Shown here: positions 1 through 7,590 of the stretch, piece after piece | Numbering within the stretch: the first letter of the stretch is position 1 | Layout: each line of letters begins with the position of its first letter | NCBI GenBank assembly: GCA_905210485.1 | Contig: CAJLXA010000005.1 | Span: 1-61,526 of the forward strand | Reading direction: 5' to 3' | DNA length: 61,526 nucleotides | DNA from: an uncultured Eubacteriales bacterium | GTDB lineage: Bacteria; Bacillota; Clostridia; Oscillospirales; CAG-272 | Made by a program: the position numbers and the translations under genes | Notes under the pieces: generated by a model | Told to the model about the DNA's origin: nothing | Databases searched by the model: none | Seen by the model: only the letters and a program-made list of their open reading frames with translations

Positions 1-103
1 CCCGTGCAAGCCGCGAAGGATCGGCGGCAGGCATGGCTTCCGTCGCATCTATGTAGATATAGTCGTTTCCGCAGGCCTGCATTTTTGTAAAAGCAATTTT
101 CAT
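1..103 (-). CDS. dapF: Diaminopimelate epimerase, N-terminal fragment
   Basis: Only the first 34 codons are inside the window; the gene runs off the left edge. The reverse strand from position 103 reads MKIAFTKMQACGNDYIYID, the conserved start of DapF (family pattern K-M-x-G-x-G-N-D-F/Y). DapF interconverts LL- and meso-diaminopimelate in lysine and peptidoglycan precursor synthesis. The start is supported by an AGGAGG box at about 107-112, which overlaps the stop codon of dapB. The two genes are therefore probably co-transcribed and translationally coupled. Function is recognised from the N-terminus alone; the catalytic cysteines lie outside the window. Confidence 0.87.
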   Translation of the reverse strand, partial: MKIAFTKMQACGNDYIYIDATEAMPAADPSRLAR

Positions 104-112
104 AAATCCTCC

Positions 113-847
113 TTAAAATGAAAGAAGCATGTCGGATACGCTGTAAAGTCCCGGCGGTTTTCCCGACAAAAATGCCGCCGCCTTTAAAGCGCCGCGCGCG
201 AAGAGACGGCGATCGTGCGCTTCGTGACGCAATATCAGCGTTTCGTCCTTTGCCGCAATGGTGATTTCGTGATCGCCGACCGCGTCTCCGATGCGCAGGC
301 TGTGGATACCGATTTCATTCGGTTCTGCACGATGGTGCCCCTTGCGCCCGGCAAGAAAAACGGCGTTTTTACGTTCGTCGGCCATTGCACGCGCAAGCAT
401 CAGCGCGGTGCCGCTCGGTGCGTCGAGTTTTCCGCGGCGGTGCCGTTCCACAATCTCAACGTCCGCATCGGGGAAAAAAGTCATAACGCGCCGCGCAAGT
501 TCCGACAGAAGCGCAACGCCGACCGACATATTGGCGGAATAAAACACGGGAATGGTTTCCGACGCGCGTCGGATAGCGGCCACTTCGGGAATAGTGTGTC
601 CTGTGGTGGCGATCACGGCGGGAATTCCGTGCTTTTCGGCATAAGGAAGAAGCGATTCCACGGCGGCGTGGTGTGAAAAATCAATGATGGCGTCGGCACC
701 GTCTGTGTAGGCGGCAATGTCTTTCAGCATGCTGTCGCCGCCATGCGGATCAATGGCGGCAACTATGTGCGTCGTTTCGGTTTCCGCGGCGACTTCACGG
801 ACATAGGCGCCCATGCGTCCGGCGGCTCCGCATAGAATAATGTTCAT
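113..847 (-). CDS. dapB: 4-hydroxy-tetrahydrodipicolinate reductase
   Basis: This 244-residue protein catalyses the NAD(P)H-dependent reduction step of the diaminopimelate/lysine pathway in the cytosol. The nucleotide-binding motif G-A-A-G-R-M-G is at residues 7-13. The catalytic and substrate-binding block E-R-H-R-R-G-K-L-D-A-P-S-G-T is at residues 134-147. The usual His-His pair is His136-Arg137 here, so the first His and the Lys (140) are kept and the second His is replaced. Length is normal for the family. An AAAGGAGG ribosome-binding site precedes the ATG. dapF follows 9 bases downstream, so the pair forms a small operon. Confidence 0.95.
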   Translation of the reverse strand: MNIILCGAAGRMGAYVREVAAETETTHIVAAIDPHGGDSMLKDIAAYTDGADAIIDFSHHAAVESLLPYAEKHGIPAVIATTGHTIPEVAAIRRASETIPVFYSANMSVGVALLSELARRVMTFFPDADVEIVERHRRGKLDAPSGTALMLARAMADERKNAVFLAGRKGHHRAEPNEIGIHSLRIGDAVGDHEITIAAKDETLILRHEAHDRRLFARGALKAAAFLSGKPPGLYSVSDMLLSF

Positions 848-902
848 GTTCCGCCTCCTTTAATATAAAGAAATGCGGAATACGGCAATTATGTGCGAAA
901 AT

Positions 903-931
903 GCAAAAAAGGAGAACGAATTCTCCTTTTG
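903..931 (-). terminator. Rho-independent terminator of the alpha/beta hydrolase gene
   Basis: On the minus strand an AAAAGGAGAA / TTCTCCTTTT stem with a short loop is followed by a run of T. It lies 20 bases after the hydrolase stop codon and before dapB. Confidence 0.75.
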
Positions 932-950
932 CGCGGAATTTTACGGCAAT

Positions 951-1748
951 TTATGAAAGGCGGTTCGGCAGAAAACCGATAAGCGTCAGCCAGTTGCGGA
1001 GAAGCGTTGTCCATTGAGCCGCGTGAGGTTGGTCGGGACAAATGCCGATGCCGTGCACACCGTAGGGGAAAATATGCATTTCGCAGGGAACGGAAAGACG
1101 GCGAAGCGTCGTGGCATAGCGATAACTGTTTTCCACATGTACCGCGTTGTCCGCGGCGGTATGCCAGATAAAGGTTTGCGGCGTTTTTTCGTCGGCAATC
1201 AGTTCGGGACTGTAATGCGCGCGTTCCCCGTAACGGTCGCCGAGAAGATTCCGGTAAGAGCCGATGTGCGCAATGCTTTCATCGGAGGAAATCACGGGGT
1301 AGCAGAGAATGGCGGCGTTCGGAAGGTAATCTTCCGTATCGGTCTTGTCGGCATTTTCACCGTCGAGCGCGCCGCGGTAGGTGGAGACGAGCGCCGCGAG
1401 ATGCCCGCCGGCCGAGGAACCCATGACGGCAATTTTGTCTTTTGCAATGCCGAATTTTTCAGCGTTTTTGCGGACGAAGCGCACAGCGCGGCGCGCGTCA
1501 AGCAATTCATCGGGGAAGTGCGCCGGCGCAACGCGGTAGTCGACGACAAAAGCGGTGATGCCGAAAGTGTTCAGCATACGGGCATATCCTTCGCCTTCAT
1601 GGTCGGCGCGCATCGCATAGCCGCCGCCGGGATAAATAACGACGGCCGCGTCGGTCGCCTTCTGGAGCGGAGGATAGCAGGTAATGCGCGGAATCTCGGT
1701 TTCGGTTCCGGGGATATTTTTTTCCCAAAGATCAAAGATTTCGGCCAT
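951..1748 (-). CDS. Alpha/beta hydrolase, esterase/acetylesterase type
   Basis: This 265-residue cytosolic hydrolase of the BD-FAE/acetyl-esterase class has no signal peptide. A Y-P-G-G-G-Y oxyanion-hole motif is at residues 39-44. The nucleophile elbow G-S-S-A-G is at 110-114 with Ser112 as nucleophile. The C-terminal part holds the likely Asp (in HTAADN) and the catalytic His (in GVHGIG). Relatives act on small acyl esters, often acetylated sugars, but the substrate cannot be read from sequence. It is transcribed alone from its own promoter (1862-1890), away from the HAD gene cluster. Product class is certain, physiological role unknown. Confidence 0.85.
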   Translation of the reverse strand: MAEIFDLWEKNIPGTETEIPRITCYPPLQKATDAAVVIYPGGGYAMRADHEGEGYARMLNTFGITAFVVDYRVAPAHFPDELLDARRAVRFVRKNAEKFGIAKDKIAVMGSSAGGHLAALVSTYRGALDGENADKTDTEDYLPNAAILCYPVISSDESIAHIGSYRNLLGDRYGERAHYSPELIADEKTPQTFIWHTAADNAVHVENSYRYATTLRRLSVPCEMHIFPYGVHGIGICPDQPHAAQWTTLLRNWLTLIGFLPNRLS

Positions 1749-1861
1749 GATATAAACTCCTTAATAATGAAACAATATCGGTAAATAATGTCGTTTTTTT
1801 GCCGGAATGAGCGGAAGCGTCCGCTCGGCAGAACAGACTGAATTTAAGATTTTCCGTGTGT

Positions 1862-1890
1862 ATTATAGCATGGGTAAAAAGGCTTGTCAA
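1862..1890 (-). promoter_or_regulatory. Sigma-A promoter of the alpha/beta hydrolase gene
   Basis: TTGACA (1885-1890, minus strand), a 17-base spacer and TATAAT (1862-1867) form a perfect consensus promoter reading left. Confidence 0.85.
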
Positions 1891-1930
1891 GAAAAAAGCC
1901 GCGTTCTTTCGGAAAGTAAAGTTTTTTTTA

Positions 1931-1959
1931 TAGACAAACCCGGATAAATATGATACAAT
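1931..1959 (+). promoter_or_regulatory. Sigma-A promoter of the HAD-GNAT-rqcH-mnmM operon
   Basis: TAGACA (1931-1936), 17 bases, then TACAAT (1954-1959) with a TG extended -10 element. It lies about 50 bases before the first gene and is back to back with the hydrolase promoter. Confidence 0.8.
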
Positions 1960-2010
1960 ATATAAAAATATGCGACGGCTGTGGCCGATGAAGAAAATAT
2001 ATGAACCGGG

Positions 2011-2670
2011 ATGTGTGATGTGATGAAAATAACGGATTTTGATTTTGTGGTATGGGATTTCAACGGCACATTGCTCGATGATGTGGCAATCGGGGTGGAA
2101 TCGGTAAACACGCTGTTGCGGCGCCGCGGTCTTCCGCCGATTCCGTCCCATGAACGGTACCGTGAGATATTCGGTTTCCCCGTTGAGGACTATTATCGCC
2201 GCGCGGGCTTCGATCTGGATAACGAACCGTATGATGCGGTGGCGCATGAATGGCTTGCGGAATACCGTCTTCGTGAAAAGCAGGCGCCTCTCCGCCGGGG
2301 AGCGGCGGAACTCATCGGTTTCTTTGACGAACGGCATATACCGCAGGCGGTTCTTTCCGCAACCGAAAGCCGTATGCTTGAAGAACAGCTTCGTGATCTC
2401 GGCATTGCAGAACGGTTTGCCGAAATCTGCGGGAACGACAATATCTATGCCGTTTCCAAAACCGAAACGGCCGTCAGATGGGCAAATATGCGCAACCGCG
2501 GGCGTATTCTGATGATCGGCGATACGCCGCATGATGCGGAAACGGCGCGGGCGACCGGTTTTGTTCCGGCGCTGGTTATGGGCGGACACAGCACGGAAAG
2601 TAAACTAAAGGCGGCAAATGAAGCGGTTTTTACATCGTTTGAAGAATTGAAAGAGACGCTTTTGCAATGA
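2011..2670 (+). CDS. HAD-superfamily hydrolase, phosphoglycolate-phosphatase-like
   Basis: This is a 219-residue cytosolic phosphatase-like protein. HAD motif I is W-D-F-N-G-T-L at residues 15-21: the nucleophile Asp16 is kept but the usual second Asp is Asn18. Motif II is the L-S-A-T segment, motif III a Lys in VSKTE, and motif IV is GDTPHDAE. A helical cap domain lies between motifs I and II. The substrate is unknown. An in-frame ATG at 2023 (MKITDF) is an equally plausible start, as neither has a clear Shine-Dalgarno. It is the first gene of a four-gene operon and overlaps the next gene by 4 bases. Confidence 0.85.
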   Translation: MCDVMKITDFDFVVWDFNGTLLDDVAIGVESVNTLLRRRGLPPIPSHERYREIFGFPVEDYYRRAGFDLDNEPYDAVAHEWLAEYRLREKQAPLRRGAAELIGFFDERHIPQAVLSATESRMLEEQLRDLGIAERFAEICGNDNIYAVSKTETAVRWANMRNRGRILMIGDTPHDAETARATGFVPALVMGGHSTESKLKAANEAVFTSFEELKETLLQ

Positions 2671-3335
2671 AAATTCTATGGCAGGCAGAAGATGAGGAAT
2701 TTGTTATCGGCAACGATTTTGAAATGGCGATACCGATTTCGTATGAAGAAATTTCCGGCGATGTCACCGTTTTCGCCTATCCGTCTGTGAAAAAAGAAAC
2801 GGAGTCCTTTCTTAGAGCGCATGCAAAGGATCTGTTTTCCGATGTCGCGCTCGCCGATCTTTATCGCGCCATGGCGCCTTTTCTTAAAGCGCACGGGTAT
2901 ACCGACGACCGTTTCCGCGATCGTTGGGGATATATTTTCCGCGGAACGGCATCTTATGACGGCATAAAAGCCGAGAGGCTTGCCGCCGCCGATGAAGAAT
3001 ACAATCGCACGACCTATGATCTTGCTTTGTCCGATGAGGACGGACGGTTGATGTACGGCGTGAAAGAGAACGGTTATGTCGTTGCGGTGGCGGTTACGCA
3101 CGAAAATGTCGATGACGCGAAAAGCGTAATGGAGGTCGGTGTGGAGACCGTTCCTCCGATCCGCGGACGCGGCTATGCGAAGGCCTGCCTTTCTGCATTG
3201 TCGCAGGCACTCAAGGCGCGCAGAATGGAAACGGAATATCGCTGTCAACGGTATAACCGCGCTTCCTATGCGGTTGCCGCGGGAGCGGGACTATCCCCGG
3301 TGGGAAAATATTACTATTATGTAGGGAGAAAATAA
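2667..3335 (+). CDS. GNAT-family N-acetyltransferase
   Basis: This 222-residue protein has the acetyl-CoA binding signature of the GNAT fold in its C-terminal third: a V-G-V-E-T beta-strand followed by P-P-I-R-G-R-G-Y-A, where the R-G-x-G-Y/x-A loop holds the pyrophosphate of acetyl-CoA. The N-terminal 130 residues have no recognised motif. The acceptor substrate is unknown. It overlaps the HAD gene by ATGA and ends one base before rqcH, so all are translated from one message. Confidence 0.8.
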   Translation: MKILWQAEDEEFVIGNDFEMAIPISYEEISGDVTVFAYPSVKKETESFLRAHAKDLFSDVALADLYRAMAPFLKAHGYTDDRFRDRWGYIFRGTASYDGIKAERLAAADEEYNRTTYDLALSDEDGRLMYGVKENGYVVAVAVTHENVDDAKSVMEVGVETVPPIRGRGYAKACLSALSQALKARRMETEYRCQRYNRASYAVAAGAGLSPVGKYYYYVGRK

Positions 3336-3336
3336 A

Positions 3337-5091
3337 ATGGCTTTTGACGCCGGCATGATGCATGCCGTTCTTTATGAGGTACGGGAAAAATGCCTGGACG
3401 CGAAAGTGGAAAAGATCGCGCAACCCGGTAACGATGAAGTCAATGTCCTGTTGAAAAAAAACGGGAAAACCGAAAGACTTGTTATCAATGTCGGCTCCGC
3501 GTCGCCGCGGCTTTCGCTTTCGGCAATCCGCAGAGAAAATCCTGTTACGCCGCCGAATTTCTGTATGTTGCTTCGCAAGCACTTTATCGGAGCGAAACTT
3601 TCCGACGTCAGTCAGGCGGGATTTGAACGCGTGGCTTTTCTGACCTTTGACGCATTTGACGAAATGGGGTATCCGACAAAGAAAACAATGGCCGTCGAGC
3701 TGATGGGGAAATATGCGAACCTCATTATCCTGTCGGAACAGAAGAAGATCCTCGCCGCGGCAAAATATGTGGATTTTTCGGCGAGCAGTATTCGTCAGAT
3801 TCTGCCGGGGATGACCTATGAACTGCCGCCGTCGCAGAATAAGACGGATCCGACGGCAGAGACCGAAGAGGGCTTTCGTGAAAAACTTTGTCATGCCGCG
3901 CAGGACACGCCGGCGGAGAAATATCTGCTCGCCACCTATTGCGGTACGGCGGCGCAGGTTGCCCGCGATATTGTGTACCGTGCCTCCGGAGATATACATG
4001 CCCGCCTTTATGACATGGACGCAGAGGCGTTTTCCGCCGCATTCTTCCGGCAGATGGCCTTTCTGAAAGAAAATCGCTACACGCCGACGGTATATTACAG
4101 TGACGGCGGCGTACCGAAAGAGTATTTTTACATGTCGCCGGCGTATTTCGGAGCAGACGCCGATATTCGTGAAAAAGACAACTTCGGTTTACTTTTTGAC
4201 GATTATTTCGGAGAACGCGATCGCGTTCTCCGTATACGTGAGCGCGCGGCGGATCTGTTGCGCCTTCTATCGCATGCGGTGTCCCGCGTGGAGAAAAGAT
4301 TGGAACTGCAACGGGAAGAATTGCGTGCGGCCGAGAACGGCGACGCATACAAAAACGCCGGCGACATGGTGACCGCCAATATTTATCGGCTGAAAAAAGG
4401 CGACGCTTCCTTTACGGCCACCGATTATACGGCGGACCCGCCGTGCGACGTGACAGTGACGCTGGATACGCGACTGTCGCCCGCGCAAAACGCACAAAAA
4501 CTGTATAAGTTGTATACCAAGGCTAAGACGGCGCGGCGCGTGTTGACGGAACAGATCGCGTCGGGTGAGGACGAACTCCGCTATCTTACGTCCGTGGAAA
4601 GTTTTCTTGAGAGAAGTGAGACCGAGGACGACCTGTCCGAAATACGCGAGGAACTTTACCGCGCCGGCTATGCTTCAAAAATGAAGAACTATACACCGCC
4701 GAAAAACAGAAAGATGCATTTTCTGACTGCCGAAACATCGGGGGGATACAAGCTCTATTGCGGTCGCAACAATATGCAGAACGATTATCTTTCTTTCCGT
4801 GTGGCGGAAAAAGGCGACCTTTGGTTCCATGCGAAAAACATACCGGGATCGCATGTGATTCTGGTATGCGGCGGAGAAGAGCCGTCGGCGGAGGATTACA
4901 CCGAAGCGGCCGCTTTTGCGGCGTTTCATTCCAAGGCCGCGCAGTCGCCTCTTGCGGCAGTGGATTATACGCGTGTGAAAAATCTGAAAAAGCCTTCCGG
5001 CGGTAAACCCGGTCTTGTTATTTATCATCAGAATTATACGGCATATGTTGAGCCGCGGAATATAACGGAGAAAAAAGAAAACCATGATTGA
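3337..5091 (+). CDS. rqcH: RqcH/FbpA-type NFACT protein, ribosome quality control
   Basis: This 584-residue protein has NFACT-N at about residues 1-200, a central helical and coiled-coil region at about 280-430, and the NFACT-R domain near the C-terminus (C-G-R-N-N-M-Q-N-D-Y followed by D-L-W-F-H-A). Bacterial RqcH binds stalled 50S-peptidyl-tRNA complexes and recruits tRNA-Ala to add C-terminal alanine degradation tails. The same family was first named fibronectin-binding protein (FbpA), and it lacks a signal peptide here too. Length is typical. It sits mid-operon and overlaps mnmM by 8 bases. Confidence 0.93.
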   Translation: MAFDAGMMHAVLYEVREKCLDAKVEKIAQPGNDEVNVLLKKNGKTERLVINVGSASPRLSLSAIRRENPVTPPNFCMLLRKHFIGAKLSDVSQAGFERVAFLTFDAFDEMGYPTKKTMAVELMGKYANLIILSEQKKILAAAKYVDFSASSIRQILPGMTYELPPSQNKTDPTAETEEGFREKLCHAAQDTPAEKYLLATYCGTAAQVARDIVYRASGDIHARLYDMDAEAFSAAFFRQMAFLKENRYTPTVYYSDGGVPKEYFYMSPAYFGADADIREKDNFGLLFDDYFGERDRVLRIRERAADLLRLLSHAVSRVEKRLELQREELRAAENGDAYKNAGDMVTANIYRLKKGDASFTATDYTADPPCDVTVTLDTRLSPAQNAQKLYKLYTKAKTARRVLTEQIASGEDELRYLTSVESFLERSETEDDLSEIREELYRAGYASKMKNYTPPKNRKMHFLTAETSGGYKLYCGRNNMQNDYLSFRVAEKGDLWFHAKNIPGSHVILVCGGEEPSAEDYTEAAAFAAFHSKAAQSPLAAVDYTRVKNLKKPSGGKPGLVIYHQNYTAYVEPRNITEKKENHD

Positions 5092-5644
5092 TCTGTTGGA
5101 ACTTCACAAATATTTTATATTGCAACACCTGAAGCCCGGCGATACGGCCGTTGATTTCACGATGGGGAACGGCAATGATACGGCGTTTCTTTCTATGACG
5201 GTCGGCGAAACGGGCAAAGTATACGCTTTCGACATTCAGGAGGGGGCTCTCGTCTCCACGGAACGCCATTTGCGCGCGTGCGGTTGTCCGGAAAACTATA
5301 CGTTGATACAGGCTTCTCATCATAGAGTTGCCGAATTTGTCCATGAACCGATCAAAGCGGGAATGTTCAACCTCGGTTATCTTCCGGGGAGCGGACATAA
5401 GGAGATCACGACAATGCGCGTCCCCACAATGCCGGCCGTTCTGGCCGCCATTGACCTCCTGGCGCCGGACGGCGTTTTGCTTGTAGCCGTTTATCCGGGG
5501 CATGAAGAGGGGGATCTTGAGGGACAGATGCTTGAAGAATATTTTTCCGGCCTTTCCCGCTTCCGTATATGTGCGTCAAAATTCCGTATCCTCAATTCGC
5601 CCACCTCGCCTTATTTTTATCTCGTTGAGAAAAAGGCGGAGTAA
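5084..5644 (+). CDS. mnmM: tRNA mnm5s2U-type methyltransferase (YtqB family)
   Basis: This 186-residue SAM-dependent methyltransferase belongs to the family once annotated as rRNA methylase YtqB. Motif I is A-V-D-F-T-M-G-N-G-N-D-T (residues 21-32), followed by the V-Y-A-F-D-I-Q motif II. A downstream F-N-L-G-Y-L-P-G-S motif occupies the catalytic position and is characteristic of this family. B. subtilis YtqB (MnmM) methylates the wobble-position nm5(s2)U of tRNAs. The start overlaps the end of rqcH by 8 bases. Family assignment is firm; the tRNA role rests on the B. subtilis homologue. Confidence 0.88.
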   Translation: MIDLLELHKYFILQHLKPGDTAVDFTMGNGNDTAFLSMTVGETGKVYAFDIQEGALVSTERHLRACGCPENYTLIQASHHRVAEFVHEPIKAGMFNLGYLPGSGHKEITTMRVPTMPAVLAAIDLLAPDGVLLVAVYPGHEEGDLEGQMLEEYFSGLSRFRICASKFRILNSPTSPYFYLVEKKAE

Positions 5645-5660
5645 TGTCGGCGGTGCCTGA

Positions 5661-5703
5661 AATATAAACCGGGTCAGCGATCCTGACCCGGTTTATATTT
5701 TAT
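5661..5703 (+). terminator. Terminator after mnmM
   Basis: A 17-base-pair stem (AATATAAACCGGGTCAG and its complement) closes a 4-base loop and is followed by T-rich sequence. It sits 17 bases after the mnmM stop. Confidence 0.85.
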
Positions 5704-5705
5704 AA

Positions 5706-5736
5706 AGAAAGAACCGCCTGTTGTACAGGCGGTTCT
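5706..5736 (-). terminator. Terminator hairpin after the CorC-like gene
   Basis: AAGAACCGCCTG and CAGGCGGTTCTT form a 12-base-pair stem with a 4-base loop. It lies between the convergent mnmM and CNNM genes, and the T-rich side faces the minus-strand transcript. Confidence 0.65.
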
Positions 5737-5821
5737 TAAGGAATTTCGTGTCCGATTGGTTTATGGGACAGCGCGGCAAGGCGGGAGCGATCGCACGCGG
5801 AAAACCGCCGCGGGGAAGCGA

Positions 5822-7201
5822 TCAGTCATCGTCGGCTTTTTTGGTCTGATCCGCGTCCGTTGCGTTATCGGAATCGCTGTCTGTTTTGGGGTCTTCGCGG
5901 CACACCAGCGCGCTGACCACCTGATGATCCTGCACGTCGGTCACCTTGATGACGAGGCCGCAGGTATTCACTTCAAAAGTCGTGCCGTCTTCGGGAATGG
6001 AACCGTAGGCGCTGAAGACAAGACCGCCGAATGTATCACAGTCTTCGGCGTCGAATTTTACGCCCAATGCCTCTTCCACCTCGGAAAGTTCGGCATCGCC
6101 GCGTATGCGCCATGTGTGAGAATCCACGGTTTCGATGGCGAGCGGTTTTTCTTCTTCCTGGGAATCGGATACGGCGTCGTCAAAGTCGCCGACGATACAT
6201 TCGATAAGGTCATTCATGGTGACGATACCGGCCATACCGCCGTATTCGTCAAGAACAATGGCAAAGCCGGTATGTTCTTTCTTCATATTATTGAAAAGAA
6301 CGTCCGCCTTTACGCTTTCGGGAACGAGGTATGCGGGTTTCACTGCATTGGCCATGACGTTGTCGCGGCTCTTGTCTTCGAGACGGAAATAGTCCTTTGC
6401 GTTCAGTACGCCGACAATATGGTCAACGGTTTCTTCACATACGGGATAAAGCGTGTGGCGGCTGTCATGAATGGTTTTATCCCATTCTTCGGGCGTTTCG
6501 TCCATCCAGAGCAGGGAAACGTCGGTACGGTGCGTGGCGATCTCGCCTGCCGTCGTATCGTCGAATTCAAAAACATTCTGAATCAGTTCGCGTTCGTCGG
6601 TGTCGATCGTGCCGTTCTGGGCGCCGATGTCCACCATCATGCGGATATCTTCTTCGCTGGCTTCTTCCTCAACGCTGTTCGGGTCAATGTCCAGAAGGCG
6701 GAGAACGCCGTTTGTCGAGGCGGTGAGCAGCCATACGAGCGGGGCAAAAATGCGGGAGATGAAAAGCAAAATCCCCGAAAGACCGAGCGCGATCTTTTCG
6801 GCATTGCGCATAGCCAGTCTTTTCGGCACCAGTTCGCCGAAGATCAGCGAAAGGTAGGAAAGAATGAAAGTAATGAGGATAACCGATATGGTCTTCAGCG
6901 TTCCGTCGGAAAGGGGAATGTGGATATTTTTCAGAAGTTGTACAAGGTACGGCGAAAAGTTATCGGCCGCGAAAGCACTGCCGAGAAAGCCGGCAAGTGT
7001 GATGGCTACCTGAATGGTGGCCAGAAATTTTGCGGGAACCGTGGTCAGTTTTTTCAGTCTGACGGCACGTTTGTCGCCCTCTTCGGCAAGCAGGGAAAGT
7101 TTCCCCTCGCTGACCTGAATGACGGCAATCTCCGCGCAGGCAAAAATAGCGTTAAGCAGAATCAGTGCAAGTTGCAGCAATACCATGAGCAATATGTCCA
7201 T
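5822..7201 (-). CDS. CNNM/CorC-family membrane protein (DUF21, CBS pair)
   Basis: This 459-residue protein begins with a DUF21 (CNNM) membrane domain of about four helices (roughly residues 1-160), including the A-E-I-A and A-T-I-Q-V-A-I-T-L-A-G-F segments. Two CBS domains follow (about 215-340, with V-D-H-I-V-G-V-L-N and D-E-Y-G-G-M-A-G-I-V motifs), then a C-terminal CorC_HlyC domain (about 355-435). Relatives are often called hemolysins but act in Mg2+ or other divalent-cation efflux. It is monocistronic, with a strong promoter at 7452-7480 and a structured leader ending in a terminator (7300-7345), suggesting metal- or metabolite-responsive attenuation. Confidence 0.9.
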   Translation of the reverse strand: MDILLMVLLQLALILLNAIFACAEIAVIQVSEGKLSLLAEEGDKRAVRLKKLTTVPAKFLATIQVAITLAGFLGSAFAADNFSPYLVQLLKNIHIPLSDGTLKTISVILITFILSYLSLIFGELVPKRLAMRNAEKIALGLSGILLFISRIFAPLVWLLTASTNGVLRLLDIDPNSVEEEASEEDIRMMVDIGAQNGTIDTDERELIQNVFEFDDTTAGEIATHRTDVSLLWMDETPEEWDKTIHDSRHTLYPVCEETVDHIVGVLNAKDYFRLEDKSRDNVMANAVKPAYLVPESVKADVLFNNMKKEHTGFAIVLDEYGGMAGIVTMNDLIECIVGDFDDAVSDSQEEEKPLAIETVDSHTWRIRGDAELSEVEEALGVKFDAEDCDTFGGLVFSAYGSIPEDGTTFEVNTCGLVIKVTDVQDHQVVSALVCREDPKTDSDSDNATDADQTKKADDD

Positions 7202-7299
7202 GTTAAAAATAAATCCTCCAAGACCGCCGGAATGTCCGGCAAATTTTTTATATGATTTTTATTTTATTCCGGGTTATCATGTTCAAAACCGCATAAAAG

Positions 7300-7451
7300 C
7301 ATAAAAAGACATAACCTATCCCCGAAAAGAAGCAGGCTATGTCTTGTATATATGTAAAATCATACGTAACGGAGGCTTTTCAGCATTCGCTGTACAGGCA
7401 TCGTCCATAAAGTGTGTGTTTCACCCCTTCTCAAACGGTAATATTATTATC
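7300..7451 (-). promoter_or_regulatory. Structured 5' leader with intrinsic terminator (candidate riboswitch)
   Basis: From the predicted start near 7445 the minus-strand RNA runs about 100 nt with a CAGC-GAAU-GCUG hairpin (around 7380-7392). An 11-base-pair terminator stem follows (7307-7317 with 7334-7344, AGACATAGCCT / AGGTTATGTCT) and then TTTTTAT. The coding sequence begins 100 bases further on. A terminator inside a leader implies conditional read-through. The element does not show the conserved blocks of the M-box or of the yybP-ykoY element that I can recall, so the ligand or factor is unassigned. Confidence 0.6.
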
Positions 7452-7480
7452 ATTATACAGGATTCTGCGCAATTTGTCAA
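7452..7480 (-). promoter_or_regulatory. Sigma-A promoter of the CorC-like gene
   Basis: TTGACA (7475-7480, minus strand), 17-base spacer, TATAAT (7452-7457): a perfect consensus. Confidence 0.88.
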
Positions 7481-7531
7481 GAGTTTTGAAATGTATTTTT
7501 GTTGTTTTCACAAAAATACACCGAAAATGAA

Positions 7532-7566
7532 CGGCGGAAGGCAGGGGCTGTACCTGTCTTCCGCCG
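7532..7566 (-). terminator. Terminator after purA
   Basis: On the minus strand CGGCGGAAG-CAGG pairs with CCTG-CTTCCGCCG across a short loop, 25 bases past the purA stop, with moderately T-rich sequence after it. It marks the end of the glnA-to-purA operon. Confidence 0.7.
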
Positions 7567-7590
7567 TGTTCCGAATGATGGTATGGAAAA

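Noticed and set aside
7345..7451. M-box or yybP-ykoY riboswitch before the CorC-like gene
   Set aside because: The conserved core sequences of these classes were not found in the leader; left as an unassigned element.
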